This document shows, piece by piece, positions 23,464-34,600 of a DNA stretch of 64,000 bases. Each line of letters opens with the position of its first letter. Position 1 is the first letter of the stretch. The notes under the pieces were generated by a model. That model did no database searches. It was not told the origin of the DNA and worked only from the letters and a program-made list of their open reading frames with translations. This DNA comes from Prorocentrum cordatum (taxonomy: Eukaryota > Sar > Dinophyceae > Prorocentrales > Prorocentraceae): assembly GCA_963575745.1 (NCBI GenBank), contig CAUYUJ010014343.1, positions 64,542-128,541 on the forward strand. The letters are read 5' to 3'. A program made the translations under genes and the position numbers.

Positions 23464-23666
23464 GCCTGCTCCGATCTATGCTTCGACATCCCGTTCAACA
23501 CAACATCGATCAATCAGATGTCAAATACCGCGCCGTACACCCCAAGTCCAAGTTGGCCAAAGACTGGCCGAAACGATGAGGCATTGCAGCGGTGTTCTGA
23601 AGATCCTGATGAGGAACATGTCTGTATGAAGTTCACACCCAGTTTGGCTCTTCGTGCCTTTTGGTC
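23464..23666 (+). repeat. Dispersed 205 bp repeat, right copy
   Basis: The partner of 22926-23130. It is interrupted at its right end by family I copy I1, just after CGTGCCTTTTGGT. Confidence 0.7.
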
Positions 23667-23832
23667 CGGTGCTGCTAGAAGTGCCCCTGGCCCAAAGTGC
23701 CCCCAGGATTTCCAGGGAGGCCCTCACGGCCTCCAGTGCACCCCTCACGAGGCCTAGAGCGCCCCAGGGGCTCCGAAATCCAGCGAAAAGCTTGGGGCAC
23801 CTTGGGCCAGGGGCACCTTTTCGCAACCCCCG
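23667..23832 (+). mobile_element. Family I TIR element, copy I1
   Basis: CCGGTGCTGCTAGAAGTGCC at the left with CTGGCCCAAAG. At the right GGGCCAGGGGCACCTTTTCG, then CAACCCCCG. A diverged copy of 24401-24568. Confidence 0.75.
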
Positions 23833-24059
23833 ATTCGGTCCTTTAATCCTGCGGTAGGTTCGTGTCGTGTCGACGGGCGGCGCCGCCAGCGGAGTTGATT
23901 CCACGTTGAACGCCGCGAGCGACCCAGAATCGTTCGATGTGGAACGAGTTGGACGTTTCGGAAACGGCCGATCGTGTCAGAACCTCGGCCTCCGAGGGAG
24001 GATCCGAAGCGGCACGGCCCCTGTCTGCCCAGCACCCCGAGGAGGAACGGACTCGGCGC

Positions 24060-24205
24060 GAAAAGGGGGAGGACGCGGAGTAGGAAGAGGAGGGGGAGGA
24101 GGGGGAGGGGGACGAGGAAGAGGAGGAGGATGAGGAGGAGGAGGAAGAGGATGATGATGATGATGATGATGAGGAGGAGGAGGAGGAGGAGCAGGAGGCG
24201 GAAGA
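24060..24205 (+). repeat. GGA/GAT microsatellite
   Basis: GGA repeats with a (GAT)n island at about 24150-24170. Confidence 0.9.
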
Positions 24206-24400
24206 GGTGGAAAAGTCCACGCGGTGTCGGAAACCGGCGCCGAAGTCGGCACGACGCGAGCCTGCCGACAAAAAGCTCGCAGGATGGCAGCCAGACAGCA
24301 CGCCCCCCAAGTCTGGGCCGTGCGCTGTTCTGCCCGGCCTGGGGCTCCGGGCTGCGGCGTTGGGCGCTCTGCCATCGGCGGTGGGCAAACCTCTCTGTAT

Positions 24401-24568
24401 CGGGTGTTGCTAGAAGTGCCCCTGGCCCAAGAGGTGCCCCCAGCTTTTCGCTCCATGTTGGAGCCCCTGGGGTCCTCTGGGCCTCGTTAGGGGTGTCCTG
24501 GAGGCCGCCTGGGCCACCCCAAGTATCCTGGGGGTGCCTTGGGCCAGGGGTACTTCTAGCAACACCCG
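24401..24568 (+). mobile_element. Family I TIR element, copy I2 (near-perfect ends)
   Basis: 168 bp with long inverted ends: CGGGTGTTGCTAGAAGTGCC, then CCTGGCCCAAG, against the complement of the right end CTTGGGCCAGGGG, TACTTCTAGCAACACCCG. Only one mismatch over about 30 bp, so this copy is young. Confidence 0.9.
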
Positions 24569-24589
24569 GCTTTAGAACCACAATTTCGT

Positions 24590-24740
24590 AAAACCGGCCT
24601 AAGGCCGAAACCGGTGGAGCAGGACACGCAAAAATAACGGCCGCGACGCCCCCTCGCGAACCGAAGACGGTCAAATCGCTTATCGACGCGTCAGGGTAAG
24701 AGGTCTATCAACCTCCGATGCAATCATTTTCCCTGGATGA
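24590..24740 (+). repeat. Dispersed repeat J, copy J1
   Basis: Shares ACGGCCGCGACGCC, CGCGAACCGAAGACGG and ACGCGTCAGGGTAAGAGGTC, then TATCAACCTCCGA, with 50140-50275, and the first half with 31640-31716. Confidence 0.7.
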
Positions 24741-25180
24741 ATCCATCCCACCGGCCCGCTGGGCGTAGGTGTTTTCACGAGTTTTGCCCCCTCTCTGTCA
24801 GCATCTCTACTTCCCCTGCTCGGGGGGGGTGGAGGGGGCGATCCCTGTGCCCTATTAATATACACCCTCTCCCCCAGGCGACTGGCATCCAACCAGGAAC
24901 AGTGAGGGCGATCCCCCCCACCAGCCCAATAAAAACAAACAAAAACGCACTCAGCCTTTACATATGGAGCATGCGTGGCCAACCCGATGCGAACCCCCCC
25001 ATCCCTGTCAAAAAATACCCCAAGTACACTTTGGGGCAAATTCTTGAGTCATGTTCGCCAGGCACGCAAACACTTTGTATGTCTTCTGACAGGGACGGCG
25101 GGGGGGTAGGCATATTGCCTCCTGCGCGAAGAGCTAAGAGAGCCTCAGACGGCCCACGATGGCCTCCAATATTGTCCAAA
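24741..25180. other. Unique DNA, no gene seen
   Basis: Moderate GC. CCGGCCCGCTGGGCGTAGGT at about 24752 resembles CCAGCCCTCTGGGCGTAGGT at 36285 and 41716, so a small dispersed repeat continues here. Confidence 0.4.
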
Positions 25181-25680
25181 TTGCTTCATCATGTCTCAAG
25201 ATAGCCCCCGACATACCTCCAAGACGCCCCGATACGGCCCCAAGACCGTTTCAAGAGCCCTTCCGACATCCCCAACGACCCCCCCACCAAGAGGCCAACA
25301 TAGCTCTCAAACCTATGGTACATCAAATGCGGTTTGCCGTCTCGCCGTTTCGCTTCCGACTGGCCACAGAGGCCCCAAAATGGCTCCATGACGGCCCATG
25401 ATAGCCCCAAGAGGAGCCCAAACGGGCCCCCAAAGGACCCCAAGAGCGCCCAAGACAGCCCCAAGAGCGCCCCAAGAGGGCAGAACAGCAGCATGTGTGA
25501 GCCTCCCAGGGGGGGGAAACCTGAATTGAGGGCCCCCCTCTTTTTGAGCTACGGGGGCCAAGGCGGCCCCAAGAGGCCTCTGAGACCCGCCCAGAGGGCC
25601 CAACGAGGGCCCAACGAGCCCCCAAGAGGCCCCAAACAAATCCTAAAGACGCCTCCAAGCGGCCCCCCAAAAAAAGGCCC
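25181..25680 (+). repeat. CCCAAGANGGCC low-complexity repeat
   Basis: Imperfect runs of CCCAAGAGGCCCC, AAGACGGCCC and AAGACAGCCC. Open frames are by-products. Confidence 0.7.
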
Positions 25681-26770
25681 CACGAAACCTCAAACATGTA
25701 TCCAAAACGATCCTGGATTTCTCGGAACCGCCGCAGCGCTCCCAGACGCCCCAAAAAGAGAACAAGACCTCAAGAGATATCCTGGGAGACGCCGAGGGGC
25801 ATCCAAAAAACATATGATCCTTCATGCTTCCCCTCATCCGCAGATTCATCACCCTTTGTCCCTCCTCATCCATTCTCCCTCACCCCCCATCGAACGATAA
25901 CCCCTGTCGTCTTCCTTGCTCCCACGCTCCCCTGATCGTCCCAACTCGCCTGGGTTATCGGTTTTTGATGGGCTGGTGGGGATACTCTTTGGTCGCGAGC
26001 GATACGGAACAACCGCACGCCGTCAAACAACCGCACGACAGCATGCCAGTGTCTACGTTAAGCCGCGCGCTCACAGGCGAACTGCGCAGCGCTCAGCAGG
26101 TGAGGGGGGCCGGGAAGTGCACCACATCCACGTGCACCGCCAAAACGACGAAGAAGTACGTGCGCATGTGCTCGATGACCACTGACGCGTAGTCGAGGAG
26201 GACGAAGGCGAAACATGGCGGGGATACTTTTTGGTCTGCGGTCTCGCGAAGCAGGCCGAAAGCCGTCCGAACACTACTCGGGCCGCGACTAGGCAGCAAG
26301 AAAAGAGAGGCAAGCGAAGCAAGCGCGCGGGCAGCAGTGGTGGGGATACTCTTTGTGTCGCAACCGCAAGCGAAAGCGCAGGCGGCGTGTAACGGAACGG
26401 GCGGGCCGCGCGCGAACCTAATTGCCTAACGCGCCAACAAACAGAGGCCTAGGCGGCACCTCACATCACCGGAAGCGGGAGGTGGTGCGGGCTGCAGCTG
26501 CCAGGAAACAGGTCCAGGAGCGAGCGCATGCATAACTAGCCAACCAAGGTTGGGGCGCAGCCAAAATGGCGCGGAAGTGGTGGGGATGGTAACTTGGGTG
26601 GAACTGTAAATGACCATGTGCACGCATGCGACCGTGAAGCTTGCAAGACATACGCGCACGGGCGGCTCTGTGTTGCCCCGAACGTGCACCACCGTGCCCC
26701 CGTGGCACGAAGTGGACTGTTCTCAGGTCCTTTTGACGCATCCACTGAACCTCAGTCCTCAATCCTGAAG
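25681..26770. other. Unique DNA with a repeated GGGGATACT(C/T)TTTG word
   Basis: GGGGATACT(C/T)TTTGG/TGTCGC occurs at about 25978, 26219 and 26341. Related GGGGTACTTTTTG words are at 8157 and 62769. No gene recognised. Confidence 0.4.
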
Positions 26771-26774
26771 TTAT

Positions 26775-26915
26775 GTTGCTCCCATCGTACTCAAGGACCA
26801 CATCCCGAACATAATTTCGAGCACCCAGGAGGGTATCGAAATAGTGTCGAACGAGTAACTATCGCCTCCCAGGGCCCGACACGTGAAAACCCTCAACTTT
26901 CGGTACGTTCTTGGT
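26775..26915 (+). repeat. Dispersed repeat K, copy K1
   Basis: GGACCACATCCCGAACATAA, GTGTCGAACGAGTA and GGGCCCGACACGTGAA recur at 36125-36265 and 41556-41696. Confidence 0.75.
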
Positions 26916-26979
26916 GCTTGATCTTTGCTCTGGCGACCGAGGCTAAAGTAGATTGGAGCATCGTGATCCTGAGGGTTCT

Positions 26980-27260
26980 TGGAAGGGCCTGGACCCCCCC
27001 TGGCTCTCAAACCTCTTGGGGCTGCCCGAGTGCCCCCAGCGGCCCCCCCGCGTCTTGTCGCGTGTCTCGATGTTCGGTGTCGGGGCCACGGGGGCCCCCA
27101 AACGGGCCAAGAGGGCCCCAGGAGGCTTTCAAGGCGGCCCAAGAAGAGCCCGAATCGCTGAACAGTCGGTCCGAGCCGCCCAAGATGGCCTCCGGTCGGC
27201 CGAAAACGCGCCCAAGACGTTCCAGAATGCCTCCAAGAGCACCTCAAAGAGGGCCCTAAG
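26980..27260 (+). repeat. CCCAAGANGGCC low-complexity repeat
   Basis: GGGCCAAGAGGGCCCCAGGA and similar words. Imperfect and not in a fixed period. Confidence 0.6.
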
Positions 27261-27479
27261 AGGCAAAGGTCAATGAAAGTTCACTGGTTTCTGCGATATC
27301 ATATTGCATAAAAGATCAACAAACAATTCCTGGACAACCAGGACAGCCCCTGCGTGATGGAGCCCCTGTGAAGACTATTGCAAGGTTGTGGGCAGCTCAA
27401 GCGAGAGCACCGCTCCCGATCAAAGATGTGGCCAACGCAGGGGCGAGAACGCCATTCGCAGTCGGGGGTGTGGCCAGCG

Positions 27480-27620
27480 CTCCTCCTCCTCCTCCTCCTC
27501 CTCCTCCTCCTCCCACCTCCCTCCTCCTTCTTGTGCACTCCCCTCCTCCTCCTCCTCCTCCACCCCCTCCCCTCCGATCTTCCTCCCCTCCTCCCCCTCC
27601 TCCTCCTCCCCTCTCCACAA
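27480..27620 (+). repeat. CCT microsatellite
   Basis: (CTC)n/(CCT)n with short interruptions. Confidence 0.9.
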
Positions 27621-28009
27621 CTCCATCATGCGGCTTGCGATGCGGGCCGAACACGGTCAGGGTATCCCTAAGATGAGGGTTGCGAGGACATCTCAAGCGA
27701 GCCTGGCCGCACCACTGAGCCATCATGCGCCGGAAGGGCGCATAAACGGAAATTTGCTGGACAACCTCACGCACTGCATCTCCGAGTCAAAGGTGCCATA
27801 GATGTACGTCCTGGCCAACAAAACCTGAACGGAACACATTGGGCACGCCATCTCGGAGCCCAAACTCCCAAGGATATCGCGGCCGAAATTGGCCAGAACA
27901 CGGAGGCGGAAACATCGCGGGAAGATGGGGGCGAGACCAGGAGGGGACGGACAGAATGGCGCCCCTTCACTGGACTCGCCTGGCTGCGAAAAGACATCAC
28001 GACACGTCC

Positions 28010-28090
28010 CGGACAACCCCCTGGACAACCCCCTGGACTACTCCGGGGCGAGCCGGACAACCCCCCTGGACAACCCCCCCTGGACAACCC
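28010..28090 (+). repeat. GGACAACCCCCT tandem repeat
   Basis: GGACAACCCCCCT-type units, six or so, within CCCCTGGACAACCCCCTGGA. Confidence 0.8.
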
Positions 28091-28149
28091 TCCTCCGGAT
28101 GATTCTTTCCATACAACATAATGAATATTTAGGGGGTTCTCGACTGTTC

Positions 28150-28440
28150 GAGCTCGTGACGCTCCAAGACGTCCCAAAAAGCCCACGAGACCGTCCCAGG
28201 ACAGCCCAAGAGGCCCCCAAGAGGGCCCAAAGACAGCCCAAGAGTCGCCCAAGACGGCCCAGGAGGGCCCCAAGACGGCCCCAAGAAGGGCCCAAAAATG
28301 GAAGCCCGAACAAACAATTCAAGCCTTCCGTCCCAAGAGGCCCCCAGGAAGCCCTAAGGGCCCTAAGAAGCCCCCAGGAGGACCCCAAAGACGCCCCAAA
28401 ACTGCATGCGCGAGGTCCCCCGAGAGGCCCTCCCGCGATA
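28150..28440 (+). repeat. CCCAAGANGGCC low-complexity repeat
   Basis: CCCAAGAGGGCCCAAAGACA, CCCAAGACGGCCCAGGAGGG and similar. Confidence 0.7.
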
Positions 28441-29300
28441 TGGCAACGAACATCCTAGACGTATATGACACACAATGACCCATCACTCAGTCACGGTGGC
28501 GGAATGGGCCGAAGGCCATTCGAGGAGATTACATATTTAAGTCTGTGCGTGAATATAGCTGGGCCTGCGCGAATGAAACATACATGTATTCAATCGCAGA
28601 TGCACGATTGTGCGAGCTCGTTGAACCTCATTGAGAAGCTCAGCACTGGTGCCGTCATCATCGTGACGTGACCACCATCATCAGGACAGCTTATTCTAAC
28701 GAACTTGGACTCGGGAAATCGTATCGTGGCGCGCGGCACTTTCTTGAGAATGCCGATCGCAGACCTGAACAGCTGGGCCGGGCCACTGTCCTCGAAGCCG
28801 CAAGCAATTGCGGCTGCTTGGTTCAACCCTTCTGCAAGGACTCTGCCAATAAACCCTTCCAGGAATGCGGCTGCTCTGGCGGACAGCGGGTGTGAATGTG
28901 GTCCCAGCGTCTGGGGGGACGACCCGGGAGCTGCGCATGCAGTCACACATCGTCCCGGCGACCCCGTAAAAACAAAGTAAGCAGCAATCAATGCGCATCC
29001 CATGGTAAAAAAGCACCTGCCCGCCCCTGTCCTCCCTGGCACGTGGCGGCGTGACAGAGTGCCAATTCTGCCACCCCGCCTCCTCGCGCTCACTCGCGTG
29101 CACTGCCCCTCCTTCCGGAGGCTTCCTGGGAGGTCCAACGCCCACTTGGCGCCCTCCAATGCTCTCCAAGGCTTCCAAGGTGGCCCAGGACGCACACCCC
29201 AGGATGCCCTCGAGAGGCCAAAACATTAAGGTTCCTCATGTTTTTCAAGGTGTTTCGCTTTCTGCGCTCTTCGGCCGAATATCGCTCTCCACTGGCTCTG
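28441..29300. other. Unique DNA, open on both strands at 28590-29195
   Basis: The minus frame 28590-29195 (201 codons) has ordinary composition in its centre (SARAAAFLEGFIGRVLAEGL). Plus frames over the same bases are open too (NPSARTLPINPSRNAAALAD). Neither shows a domain. The composition suggests old coding DNA, possibly a retroelement remnant, but I cannot choose the strand. Confidence 0.3.
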
Positions 29301-29309
29301 GTTTTGAAA

Positions 29310-29545
29310 ACCCAAACAAGCCAACTGAGAGCCACAAGAGTGCCTCTGGACGGCCCAAGACGTCCCCAACAGAGCCCCCAGCTGACCCGAGAGTGCCTGC
29401 GGAGGGACCCGCGACGGCTTAAGAAAGCCCGAATCGCGGCCCAAGAGAGCCCAACGACGGCCCCAAGGGACCCGAAATGGCCCCAAGACAACCGAACAGG
29501 GCCCCGATACGGCCCAAGCGGGCCCCAAGACGACCACGGGGGGCC
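29310..29545 (+). repeat. CCCAAGANGGCC low-complexity repeat
   Basis: GGCCCAAGACGTCCCCAACA, GGCCCCAAGACAACCGAACA and similar words. Confidence 0.6.
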
Positions 29546-29614
29546 CCACGGGAAGCCGAAGGCTGCCTTCTGGCTGGAGGAAGTGCTACAGCTGCACAAC
29601 CTCCCACCGCCCCC

Positions 29615-29795
29615 AAAGGAGGAGGAGGAGGAGGAGGAGGAGGAGGAGGAGGAGGAGGAGGAGGAGGAGGGAGGAGGAGGAGAGAGAGGGAGGAGGGAGG
29701 AGAGGAGGAGGAGAGGAGGAGGAGGAGGAGGAGGAGGGAGGAGGAGGAGGAGGAGGACGAGGAGGAGGAGGAGGAGGGGGAGGAGGAGGATGATG
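29615..29795 (+). repeat. GGA microsatellite
   Basis: About 180 bp of almost pure GGA. Confidence 0.95.
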
Positions 29796-29984
29796 ACCGA
29801 GCCTCAGGAGGGCGCGTGTTCCCCGCCTCCCGCCGCGGGGGGCCTGGTCTCCACCTGAGGAGCCAGACCCCCCGACCGCGAACTCGATGCAGTCGAGCTC
29901 ACACGTGGACGGACTTGTCAATGCCGTCCATGTCCGCGGGAGGGGGAAGGGGCGAGGGCCCTGCGCGCGAAGCGGCGAGGCCGC

Positions 29985-30761
29985 CTACCACCCCCCCCCG
30001 CTGCTCCTCCCGCGGCCGGCCGCCCCGGGCCTTGGACCGTCACCACGTGGACCACCGCGCGCTCGACGGCCACCGGCCGCTCCGGAGCCCCCGCCACGCG
30101 CGCCGTCGGACGAGGCCGCCAACTCCTCGAGCTCGACGGCCATTGCGACCAGCACGCCGTGGTCGAAGGGGGCCGTCTCGGGAGCGGGAGGCAGCCCAGC
30201 GCGCTCCCGCAGGCGGACGACGAGGTTCCTCAGCTGCCACACCTCGAGGTGGCCAAGCTTGCCCTTGCCGCCGCTCTCGCCGCCCTTGCCCGCGTTCTTG
30301 CCCTTGCCCTCGCGCTGGACTGTGCTGGCAGGCGGGCCACGAGCCTGCATCACCACGGGCAGCTCGTCGGCCCAAGCGTCGTCCTCCAGCATCGGCTGAG
30401 GCGGGGCGCCAGCCCCCGTGGCCACCTCGCCCGCCGACCCCTTGTCGATGTCCATGCCGTCAGCGACGATGTAGTGCTTGCCGTTCTCGCCCCCGCCCTT
30501 CGAGCCGCCGCGGCCGCGGGGCCGCCGCCTCCTGCGCGAGGAAGCCGCAGGATCCGCCAGGGGCGCCGCGACGAGCGCGGGGGAGGAGGGCGTGGCGAGC
30601 ACAGCCACCGCCGTGCGCAGCAGGCCTTCGGCGGCGCGGATGAGGCGTACCGCCTCCCGCTGGCCGCTCGCAAGCCCAGCCGCCGCGTGCGTCGCCAGCA
30701 CTGCGCCGCGCGCAGCGTCCAGCGTCGCCTTCGCGGAGCGGGCGTCGGTCGTCGGCGGCAT
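29985..30761 (-). CDS. Hypothetical protein, Ala-rich with Lys/Gly-rich tail
   Basis: 258 codons from the ATG at 30761 to a stop at 29985. Residues 1-75 are Ala-rich and probably helical (ARSAKATLDAARGAVLATHA, EAVRLIRAAEGLLRTAVAVL). A basic patch of five Arg and Gly/Lys runs follows, then an acidic stretch MLEDDAWADELPVVMQARGP and a Gly/Lys-rich part (GKGKNAGKGGESGGKGK), then LEVWQLRNLVVRLRERAGLP. The varied composition and full-length frame set it apart from the repeat-derived ORFs nearby. The Lys/Gly stretch suggests nucleic-acid binding, perhaps a retroelement ORF1-type protein, but no zinc knuckle is visible. A TCC/GGA tract lies 65 bp upstream. A longer frame upstream is just that repeat. 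Confidence 0.45.
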   Translation of the reverse strand: MPPTTDARSAKATLDAARGAVLATHAAAGLASGQREAVRLIRAAEGLLRTAVAVLATPSSPALVAAPLADPAASSRRRRRPRGRGGSKGGGENGKHYIVADGMDIDKGSAGEVATGAGAPPQPMLEDDAWADELPVVMQARGPPASTVQREGKGKNAGKGGESGGKGKLGHLEVWQLRNLVVRLRERAGLPPAPETAPFDHGVLVAMAVELEELAASSDGARGGGSGAAGGRRARGGPRGDGPRPGAAGRGRSSGGGW

Positions 30762-30824
30762 CGGCGAGGCGGCGGGTCGGCGGGGCGACCCAGCGGCGGC
30801 GGCGCGTGAGCCAGAATGCCAACT

Positions 30825-30995
30825 GGAGGAGGAGGAGGAGGAGGAGGAGGAGGAGAGGAGGAGGAGGAGGAGGAGGAGGAGGAGGAGGAGGAGGAGGAGG
30901 AGGAGGAGGAGGAGGAGGAGGAGGAGGAGGAGGAGGAGGAGGAAGGAGAAAGAGGAGGAGCAAGAGGAGGAGGAGGAGGAGGAGGAGGAGGAATA
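30825..30995 (+). repeat. GGA microsatellite, the purest in the window
   Basis: About 170 bp of GGA with four short interruptions. Confidence 0.95.
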
Positions 30996-32686
30996 CGGCC
31001 CAAACGACGCCGCGATAAGAGCTCCTACGAGAGGAAAGGGCGCGAGGGGTGCAGCGCGGGCCGCGGCCTGCTTCCGGCGAGGGTTCGAAGCGGTCGCCAC
31101 GCAGAGCACTTCTGCTGTCACGGTGGCGGATGCGCCGACGACAGCCGGATTGGTTAGGCAGCCGGTCATGGCAGGAGGGCCCAGGATCGGATCGTACAGT
31201 CGGCCTTGATTGGACAGGACACGCGAGAGGACACAAGACCCTTCCGAGGGCCACGCCACATCGCCAAGGGGGTGTAAGGAGGCACGGGTCGCGAGGCACA
31301 GGACTCAAGGGTACCCTTGACTTGGCGGGGTCGACCTACTAATCCAGGCCGACTGAAGTCAGCACAACCATGGCAGGAGGGCCAGAACCGAATCGTACAC
31401 CACCAAAGGTCCTCCAACCTTCAGGCACGACGGTTTCCTTTCTGTGCCCGTGCAAGGCCGGTGGCGGCCTTCCGCAGGCGGAAGCCAAGCAATACGGTGC
31501 CCATCGGTGGGAAGAAGGGGGACAGAAACCTCAAATTGGGAGGCATTGGAACCAGATTGGGCTTTCCACCTGAGGAGTCAAAGCCCCCTTTAGCAAAACG
31601 CGGTTCAGTGAAAACGACCTCGGGCCCAAACCTGGCGGGCGCAAGCGTGGAAAATGACGGCCGCGGCGCCCTCCCGAGAACGGAAGACTGACAATTCACT
31701 AATCAGCGTGACAGGGTGGGTGTCCTGTCCACCCCAGAATCAATGTCGGATCGGCTATCAAAATGAATCGGATCGGCGGAAATCGGCAACCAAGTCTGGA
31801 AGAGTCGAACCAGCCGGCATCGGCAGGCGAATATGCCTCCAAAGAGAGATCGGAACCCAAATCGGAATCCCAAGTCGAATCGAATCGGAATCGGAAGCCA
31901 TCGAAGTTGAATCGAATCGAATCGGAGGTATCGAAATGAGCCCTGCGATAGCCCCGAGCGAATAGCGGCGCTAGGCACTGGAACAAACAAGCAGGAGCAA
32001 GAGACACGACAGCAAGCAACCGCAGCGGTGGCGGGGGTGGCAGCCACAGCAGCGTCAGCAGCAACGACATGGAGTCCTGAGTCGGCACAACGAGGGCAAG
32101 AAGAGCAGTGCGACTACTACGTTACGGATAAGGAGGAAGGCGAAAAGAACCCATCCTTGAATGTGATGTATATTGTGGTAGTGGTCGTAGTCGAAGAGGT
32201 TGACGTTGTGGTGGAAGTCGTCGTGGTCTTGCGACGTACGGGGAGGTCCAGGAATGCGAGCGAGAGGGTAAACACAAACAAAGGGATGCCCCAAATTGCG
32301 AAAACAAAACGTGTAGACATCACTTACAAATGTTATGCGTACATGCGCACAAGTATATTCCTGCTAGGGCGTGGACCAACCACAACGACGTCGTGCAGCG
32401 CATGGGGTGAGAGCTATGCGGCGCGATATACTGTCTGCAAAGTGCGCGGTGGAAACGATGCGGTGCAAACGATGGGTGCAAAACATGAGGTGCCGCCTAC
32501 GGGGTGCAATGTATATGCGGTGCAAATCACCTTGCTGGCATCCGCGCGTGACCACCTCCGAAGAGCGTCCCAGCGTCCCACCCGCCCACCCGCAACGTGT
32601 TGGTTAAACTCACCCGTCGTGATGGCGCGATGACCCCTTCTGATACAAACCTTTGGCTCTGGCCAGCGAATGCTGATGCAGATGGT
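30996..32686. other. Unique DNA with repeat J fragment and GAATCGG-rich stretch
   Basis: 31640-31716 is a short copy of repeat J (ATGACGGCCGCGGCGCC). 31750-31935 is rich in AATCGGA/TCGAATCGG words, as is 45305-45520, so these two blocks are related. A GT(G/C)GT stretch lies at 32160-32230. No gene recognised. Confidence 0.45.
31745..31940 (+). repeat. TCGAATCGGAA-type repeat, copy 1
   Basis: Degenerate GGAATCGGAAGCCA(T/C)CGAA, GAATCGAATCGGAATCGGAA words. The same vocabulary occurs at 45305-45520 (GAACCGAATCGGAATCGGAA). Confidence 0.65.
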
Positions 32687-34279
32687 AATTCTTTACGCTT
32701 CGCGCATCCCCACCAGCCCATCTCACAGCAGCAACTCTCGCGAAGCATGCCGACAGTCGTGTTTTTCAGGCGTGTGTCCGCTTGGCCCCGCATATCTCCC
32801 CTGTTCCTCCTTCCTCCCGCCTCCTTGTACATCCTCCTTGTGGGGGAGCGGGAGAAGGACGAGGCGGAGGAGGAGGGAGAGAACGCGCTCCTCGTGATTT
32901 GAGTCGTTTGGGGTTTCTCGTCCTGGTGTGAGTCGTTCGGGCCCTTCTTCCTGGTGTGAGTCGTTCGGGCTCTTCGTGGTGTGAGTCGTTCGGGCTCTTC
33001 GTCCTGGTGTGAGTCGTTCGGGCTTCTCGTGGTGTGAGTTGTTCGGGCCCCTCATCCTGGTGTGAGTCGTTCGGGCCCCTCCTCCTGGTGTGACTCGTTC
33101 GGGCTCCTCGTGGTGTGAGTCGTTCGGGGCCCGCGTCGTGGTGTGAGTCGTTCGGGCTCCTCGTGGTGTGAGTCGTTCGGGCGCCTCGTCCTGGTGTGAG
33201 TCGTTCGGGCCCCTCCTTGTGGTGTGAGTCGTTCGGGCTCTTCGTGGTGTGAGTCGTTCGGGGCCCGCGTCGTGGTGTGAGTCCTTCGGGCTCCTCGTGG
33301 GGCCTTTTGGGGGCCTCTTGGAGCCTCGCGGGGCCTCTTGGGGGCCTCTTGGGGGCCTCTTGGGGGCCTCTTGGGGCCTCTTGGGAGCCTCGTGGGGGCC
33401 TCTTGGGGGCCTCTTGGGGCATCGTAGGGCCTCTTGGGGGCCTCTTGGGGGCCTCTTGGGGGCCTCTTGGGGCCGCCTGGGGGCCTCTTGGGGGCCTCTT
33501 GGAGGCCTCTTGGGGGCCTCCTGGGGGCCTCTTGGGGCCATCTTGGGGCCTCTTGCGACCTCTGCAGAAGCGCAAAGGAGAGCTGCCCCCTGAGAAGGAC
33601 AAAATGAGCCCCAAACCTTCGTCAAATCAATGATTTTGCTATGAGGGAAGATGAGCGCGGCCCCCTCAGAAGGCCAAAATGGGGCCAAACCCTTCGTAAA
33701 ATCAATGGTTTCTGCTTCAACGACGAGTTCAGGGACCAAACTCCCCCCCCCCCCCCCTCGGGGCCAGAATCCTCGTGAAGGTCGTCGTTGTTTTGCCCTC
33801 CCAGGAGTCGGAAAAGACCCCTCCAACGACCCGCGGGGCGCCCTCTCCAGGTCCAGGGGGAGGGGGTAGGGGGAGGGGTAAACCCCTCCCCGAAGGGGAA
33901 GAAGGGGGGTTGAGGACAGAGCGGGCTCTCTAACTAGAGAGAGCTCTGCCCCCTTCGGGGAGGGGTTTACCCCTCCCCCTACCCCCTCCCCCTGGACCTG
34001 GAGAGGGCGCCCCGCGGGTCGTTGGAGGGGTCTTTTTCGACTCCTGGGAGGGCCAAAAAACGACGACCCTCACGAGGATTCTGGCCCCGAAAGGGGGGGG
34101 GGGAGTTTGGTCCCTCTGCTCGTCTTTGAAGCAGAAACATTGATTTTACGAAGGGTTTGGCCCCATTTTGGCCTTCTGAGGGGGCCGCGCTCATCTTCCC
34201 TCATAGCAAAATCATTGATTTTACGAAGGTTTTGGGCTCATTTTGTCCTTCTCAGGGGGCAGCTCTCCTTTGCGCTTCT

Positions 34280-34590
34280 GCGGAGGTCGCAAGAGGCCCC
34301 AAGATGGCCCCAAGAGGCCCCCAGGAGGCTCCCAAGAGGCCTCCCCCCCCAGAGGCCCCCAAGCGGCCCCAAGAGGCCCCCAAGAGGCCCCCAGGCCCCC
34401 AAGAGGCCCCCAAGAGGCCCCCAAGAGGCCCCCAAGAGGCCCCAAGAGGCCCCCACGAGGCCCCAAGAGGCCCCCAAGAGGCCCCCAAGAGGCTCCCAAG
34501 AGGCCCCACGAGGCCCCAAGAGGCCCCCAAGAGGCCCCCAAGAGGCCCCCAAGAGGCCCCACGAGGCTCCAAGAGGCCCCCAAGAGGCCC
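34280..34590 (+). repeat. AAGAGGCCCCC minisatellite (first copy)
   Basis: About 25 units of 11-12 bp, AAGAGGCCCC(C), with occasional CACGAGG. Open in all frames, giving PQEAPKRPPRG-like translations that I do not treat as protein. Confidence 0.95.
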
Positions 34591-34600
34591 CACGAGGAGC

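Noticed and set aside
26555-26575. Second spliced-leader-like site (complement contains CCATTTTGGCT)
   Set aside because: Only 11 of the 22 leader bases match and the flanks diverge. CCATTTTGGC also occurs by chance in the 4.4 kb unit.
28590-29195. Minus-strand gene of 201 codons
   Set aside because: The opposite strand is open as well, no domain is recognisable, and its ends run into low-complexity DNA. Listed only as unresolved DNA.
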